A stretch of DNA of 12,687 nt, taken from assembly GCA_017510875.1 (NCBI GenBank), contig JAFWLX010000300.1, forward strand, positions 1-12,687, written 5' to 3'. The notes beneath the pieces are model-generated. The model made no database searches. It was not told the DNA's origin and worked only from the letters and a program-made list of their open reading frames with translations. This DNA is from Atopobiaceae bacterium (GTDB lineage Bacteria > Actinomycetota > Coriobacteriia > Coriobacteriales > Atopobiaceae). The translations under genes and the position numbers were made by a program. Positions 7,551 to 12,687 of the stretch are shown here, piece after piece (the stretch's first letter is position 1; every line of letters begins with the position of its first letter).

Positions 7551-7732
7551 CTCGTGGCTCCGCTTCGGCTAAACGCTCCGCCCTTACGGCGAAGCCGCTG
7601 CGGAACTCGCGTTCTCCTTCGGGGCGCTGCCCCGAAGGAGGTTTTGCACGAGCCCTTCGGGCCGTAACATGCCACCGGCATGTTACGCTCGCAAAAGCGC
7701 CGCGCCGACGGACGGAGCAGCCTCAGAAGGAG
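7551..7732. repeat. Structured intergenic repeat, copy 1 (murJ-hisZG spacer)
   Basis: This stretch matches 12534-12687 in the same orientation. Strongest blocks are 7558-7590 (33 nt, one mismatch to 12543-12575), 7652-7687 (36 nt, ungapped, to 12601-12636) and 7698-7732 (35 nt, one mismatch to 12653-12687). It can form a hairpin with stem GCCC/GGGC (7652-7662), directly followed by a perfect 11-bp stem with ACC loop (7663-7687). A long-range stem pairs 7575-7590 with 7704-7718 (one C/A mismatch and a TTA/AC internal loop). Copy 1 also carries 36 extra bases holding a 12-bp hairpin. Part of the 411-bp gene-free stretch 7356-7766; the remainder, apart from the promoter region, shows nothing recognisable. 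The left boundary is approximate. Confidence 0.85.
7614..7640. repeat. Perfect 12-bp hairpin inside repeat copy 1
   Basis: Bases 7614-7625 (CTCCTTCGGGGC) are the exact reverse complement of 7629-7640, with a GCT loop. On the plus strand it is followed by GTTTTGC, a short T-run. On the minus strand, where murJ is transcribed, no T-run follows, so a terminator role for murJ is doubtful. The hairpin is absent from copy 2 and accounts for most of the length difference. Confidence 0.75.
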
Positions 7733-7766
7733 CCCCGAGGTAAGCCGCCCGGCCGGCCCGCGTGGA

Positions 7767-9416
7767 TCATTTACCCGCCCTCTTGGTAAACCTGCCGACG
7801 ATGCCAGCTATGACAGAGACTTCGGGCGCGTGGAGGGCAAAGGCAAGGCCAAAGGTCACAAGAAGGGCGGGAACGCCACCCAGTATTACCGAGAGCAGGG
7901 CTTTGAGGGTTGGGGAGGCAATCGAGCTGAGGAGGGTGGGGGCAACGTGCAAAATGGCCATGCCGACGGCGGAGCCAGCCAGGCCAAACAGGGTGGCACG
8001 GAGGAAGGACGAGAGCACGCTGCTCATTCCCATGGGCCCCACGTAATGGCGCAGGGTCACAAACGAGACCACATCTACGGCAAGCATGTAGACGGTAGTG
8101 CTGAGGGCCACAATCCACAAGCCAAAACGCGTTGCGAGGGTCAGGCACATGATGGTCTGAATGATGGCGGCAACCACATGGGCAGTGGCATAGATGCCCA
8201 TGTGGCGCACCGAGGAGCACACCTTTTGCAGGTAGGTGCAGATGCCATAGACCGGTAGCGACACCGAGAGCGCAGCGAGGTAGGTTGCCGTCATGGCAAC
8301 CTCATCGGCAGAGAAGCGCCCTGCCGCCAACAGCTGGATCAGCGGCGTGGCAAAGACCACCAGGTACATAGCAAAGGGGACCATGAAGAAGACGATCTTG
8401 GCAGAGCCCGATGAGACGCCACGCTTGTACGAGTCCATGTCTCCTTGCGAGACGCTGTCAGAGAGCTCGGTGAACATGGCTGTGGTGATGGGCACCGCAA
8501 GAATGGAATAGGGCAGCGTGTACCACAGGCGTGCGTAGTAAGAGACCGAGGCGCCAACGGCCGTGACCGAAAGCGTGGAGCTTGTCATGACCGATGCCGT
8601 CTCAAAGGAGCAGAGCATCACCACCAGCGACGGGATGCCAATGGAGAGGGTGTCTTTGCGCGCCGGATCGTGCAGGTTGATGTAAGGCCTTAGCTTGATG
8701 CCGTGCTTGCGCAGGCTGGGCATCTGCATAAGAACCTGCACCGCCACGCCAAGCGGGTTGCCCAAGGCCAGAATGACCAGCGCCAGACGAGGGTTGGACT
8801 TGACCAGAAGCGCATAGGCAATAAATGACGCCGTGGTCACAAAGTTGTTGAAGATGGGCGCGGCACTGCTCCAAAAGTAATCTCGTTCGGCGTTGAGCAC
8901 ACCCGAGAAGATGGACGAGAGCGCGTAGAGCACCACTTCTATCGCAAAGAAGCGGAAGAAGTAGATGGCAAGGTTGCTGTCAAAGTCCTCCTTGGCGGTA
9001 AAGGACTGCGTCCACACCACCTCGCGGGCAAACACAAAGGCAAGTAGGGTAATGGCACCCATGAGCACCAAAACGATGGACACCAGATTTGAGGTGTAGG
9101 CACTTGCGCCCTTGGTGCCCTCGCGCTGCTTTACGGACAAATACACGGGCAGGAAGGCCGTAACCAACATGCCGCCAATGACTATCTCGTAGAGCGAGTT
9201 GGGCAGGTTGTTTGCCACCGAGTAGCAGCTTGCCGTGACCGTGACGCCCAAGGCATAGGCTTGCCCCCAGGTGCGCAGAAAACCCGTGAGGCGGCTCACG
9301 ATAACAAGCGCGCTCATGAGAGCGGTGGAGCGGCCTACCTGCGCTTCGCGGGCCTCGTCAGAGGTGACTGGACTTGCCTGGGATGCCTCATCCGCACGGT
9401 CTGTTTCACGGGACAT
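7767..9416 (-). CDS. murJ: Lipid II flippase MurJ (MviN family)
   Basis: MurJ moves lipid-linked peptidoglycan precursor across the cytoplasmic membrane; it is a polytopic MOP-superfamily protein. The 549 residues begin with a hydrophilic, Asp/Glu/Ser-rich tail of about 28 residues, followed by many hydrophobic segments, for example near 111-130, 154-172, 342-366, 408-427, 432-452 and 507-530. The family motif SRLTGFLR (41-48) supplies the Ser, Arg, Gly and Arg conserved in characterised MurJ. NNLPNSLYEIVIGGML (69-84) matches the conserved first-lobe motif. The Asp in that region of the E. coli protein appears to be Ser63 here. The ATG at 9416 has GGAAGG about 10 nt upstream; an in-frame ATG at 9482 would place repeat-like DNA in the gene and lacks a good site. 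It stands alone between two spacers of 198 and 411 bp. Confidence 0.93.
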   Translation of the reverse strand: MSRETDRADEASQASPVTSDEAREAQVGRSTALMSALVIVSRLTGFLRTWGQAYALGVTVTASCYSVANNLPNSLYEIVIGGMLVTAFLPVYLSVKQREGTKGASAYTSNLVSIVLVLMGAITLLAFVFAREVVWTQSFTAKEDFDSNLAIYFFRFFAIEVVLYALSSIFSGVLNAERDYFWSSAAPIFNNFVTTASFIAYALLVKSNPRLALVILALGNPLGVAVQVLMQMPSLRKHGIKLRPYINLHDPARKDTLSIGIPSLVVMLCSFETASVMTSSTLSVTAVGASVSYYARLWYTLPYSILAVPITTAMFTELSDSVSQGDMDSYKRGVSSGSAKIVFFMVPFAMYLVVFATPLIQLLAAGRFSADEVAMTATYLAALSVSLPVYGICTYLQKVCSSVRHMGIYATAHVVAAIIQTIMCLTLATRFGLWIVALSTTVYMLAVDVVSFVTLRHYVGPMGMSSVLSSFLRATLFGLAGSAVGMAILHVAPTLLSSIASPTLKALLSVILGGVPALLVTFGLAFALHAPEVSVIAGIVGRFTKRAGK

Positions 9417-9471
9417 GGTATCTGTGCCTTCCTGGTAGTGCTCGTAAGCATCAACGTACCAAAGTATGCCA

Positions 9472-9497
9472 CTCCGTGCCAAAAAACAGACACGGAG
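9472..9497. repeat. 7-bp stem-loop with A6/T6 tract upstream of murJ
   Basis: CTCCGTG (9472-9478) pairs with CACGGAG (9491-9497) around a 12-nt loop holding six A on the plus strand (T6 on the minus strand, 9481-9486). The minus strand also reads TTGGCA here (five of six to a -35) with TACGTT 18 bp further, a weak murJ promoter candidate. Either use is speculative. Confidence 0.3.
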
Positions 9498-9502
9498 CTC
9501 AT

Positions 9503-9585
9503 CCCCTATTTGGGACCGGTACGGACGCTCCGGAGCTCCTAGCGGTCCGTTTGAGGGGACAGCCCCCTATTTGGGGAACCGGTAC
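9503..9585. repeat. Direct repeat pair in the uvrA-murJ spacer
   Basis: The units at 9503-9522 and 9564-9585 both read CCCCTATTTGGG(G)A(A)CCGGTAC, differing by two inserted bases, 61 nt apart. Each holds a small hairpin CCCC-TATTT-GGG. Between them, 9522-9549 can pair as CGGA/TCCG plus CGCT/AGCG, and 9555-9567 reads GGGGACAGCCCCC, which resembles the GGGGAC-N-GTCCCC cores in the hisF-hisI palindrome. The 198-bp spacer 9417-9614 contains no gene. Confidence 0.7.
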
Positions 9586-9614
9586 ATGCTATGAACAAGC
9601 CTCCGACCGCATGC

Positions 9615-12488
<2,874 letters not shown>

Positions 12489-12533
12489 GGGCACTCCCCT
12501 CCCGCTGTTTTCACGCCCCGGCCAGAGGGATGA

Positions 12534-12687
12534 CCCTCGGGACTCCGCTTCGGCTAAGCGCTCCGCCCTTACGGCACGGCAGCTGCGGACTTTTGTTAGA
12601 ACCCTTCGGGTCTTGACATGCCACTGGCATGTCAAGCAAACAGTCTCGCTCCCGCCGCGCCGACGGGCGGAGCAGCCTCAGAAGGAG
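12534..12687. repeat. Structured intergenic repeat, copy 2 (upstream of uvrA, runs to window edge)
   Basis: This is the second copy of the element at 7551-7732, same orientation. It forms hairpin ACCC-TTC-GGGT (12601-12611), then a perfect 11-bp stem with ACT loop (12612-12636). An uninterrupted 9-bp outer stem, GCTCCGCCC (12560-12568) with GGGCGGAGC (12665-12673), is extended by CGGC/GCCG across a TTA/AC internal loop. A 5-bp hairpin CGCTT-CGGCT-AAGCG lies at 12546-12560. The left end is about 45 nt before the uvrA ATG; the right end is the window edge, so full length is unknown. No promoter for uvrA was convincingly found in or beside it. Confidence 0.85.

Noticed and set aside
7356..7766. 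T-box or histidine leader-peptide attenuator upstream of hisZG
   Set aside because: No T-box consensus, no run of histidine codons after a start and no leader-terminator arrangement were found.
12489..12635. N-terminal extension of uvrA
   Set aside because: It translates through the structured repeat, is Arg/Ser-rich and unlike UvrA, while the ATG at 12488 has a strong ribosome-binding site and begins the normal UvrA sequence.
12612..12636. TTGACA inside the 11-bp stem as a uvrA promoter -35
   Set aside because: No -10-like hexamer lies 16-18 bp further on in either direction; the match is part of the palindrome.

Overview
This 12.7 kb window is high-GC bacterial chromosome with all genes on the minus strand. 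It reads, in transcription order, uvrA - murJ - [hisZG-hisD-hisC-hisB-hisH-hisA-hisF-hisI]. Gene content, an actinobacterial-type MurJ and codon use suggest an anaerobic actinobacterium of the class Coriobacteriia (Olsenella/Atopobium/Collinsella-like). That placement is inference from general family resemblance, not from a search.

Right part (9615-12687): uvrA, a full-length nucleotide excision repair ATPase. Upstream of it (12489-12687) lies one copy of a structured intergenic repeat that runs to the window edge. Middle (7767-9614): murJ, the lipid II flippase. A 198-bp spacer between uvrA and murJ carries two copies of a short direct repeat. A 411-bp non-coding stretch (7356-7766) between murJ and the his operon holds a second copy of the structured repeat, then an 8+3+8 palindrome and a weak promoter candidate just ahead of the first his gene.

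Left part (1-7355): a compact histidine operon with 1-nt or 4-nt overlaps or 3-39 nt gaps between most genes. It begins with a fused HisZ-HisG protein (ATP phosphoribosyltransferase, step 1), followed by HisD (last two oxidations), HisC (aminotransferase), HisB (dehydratase only), HisH and HisF (IGP synthase), HisA (isomerase) and the 5' part of HisI (PR-AMP cyclohydrolase), which is cut by the window start. HisE and histidinol-phosphate phosphatase are not visible. The hisF-hisI junction is the only loose one (109 nt) and is almost filled by an 81-bp palindromic element with perfect 25-bp arms.

The genes are conventional housekeeping genes. The items most worth a second look are non-coding. 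The two repeat copies differ by substitutions that compensate each other in two adjacent hairpins, which is good evidence of selected secondary structure. The palindrome inserted inside the his operon, the candidate his operator and the single-chain HisZ-HisG enzyme also merit attention.
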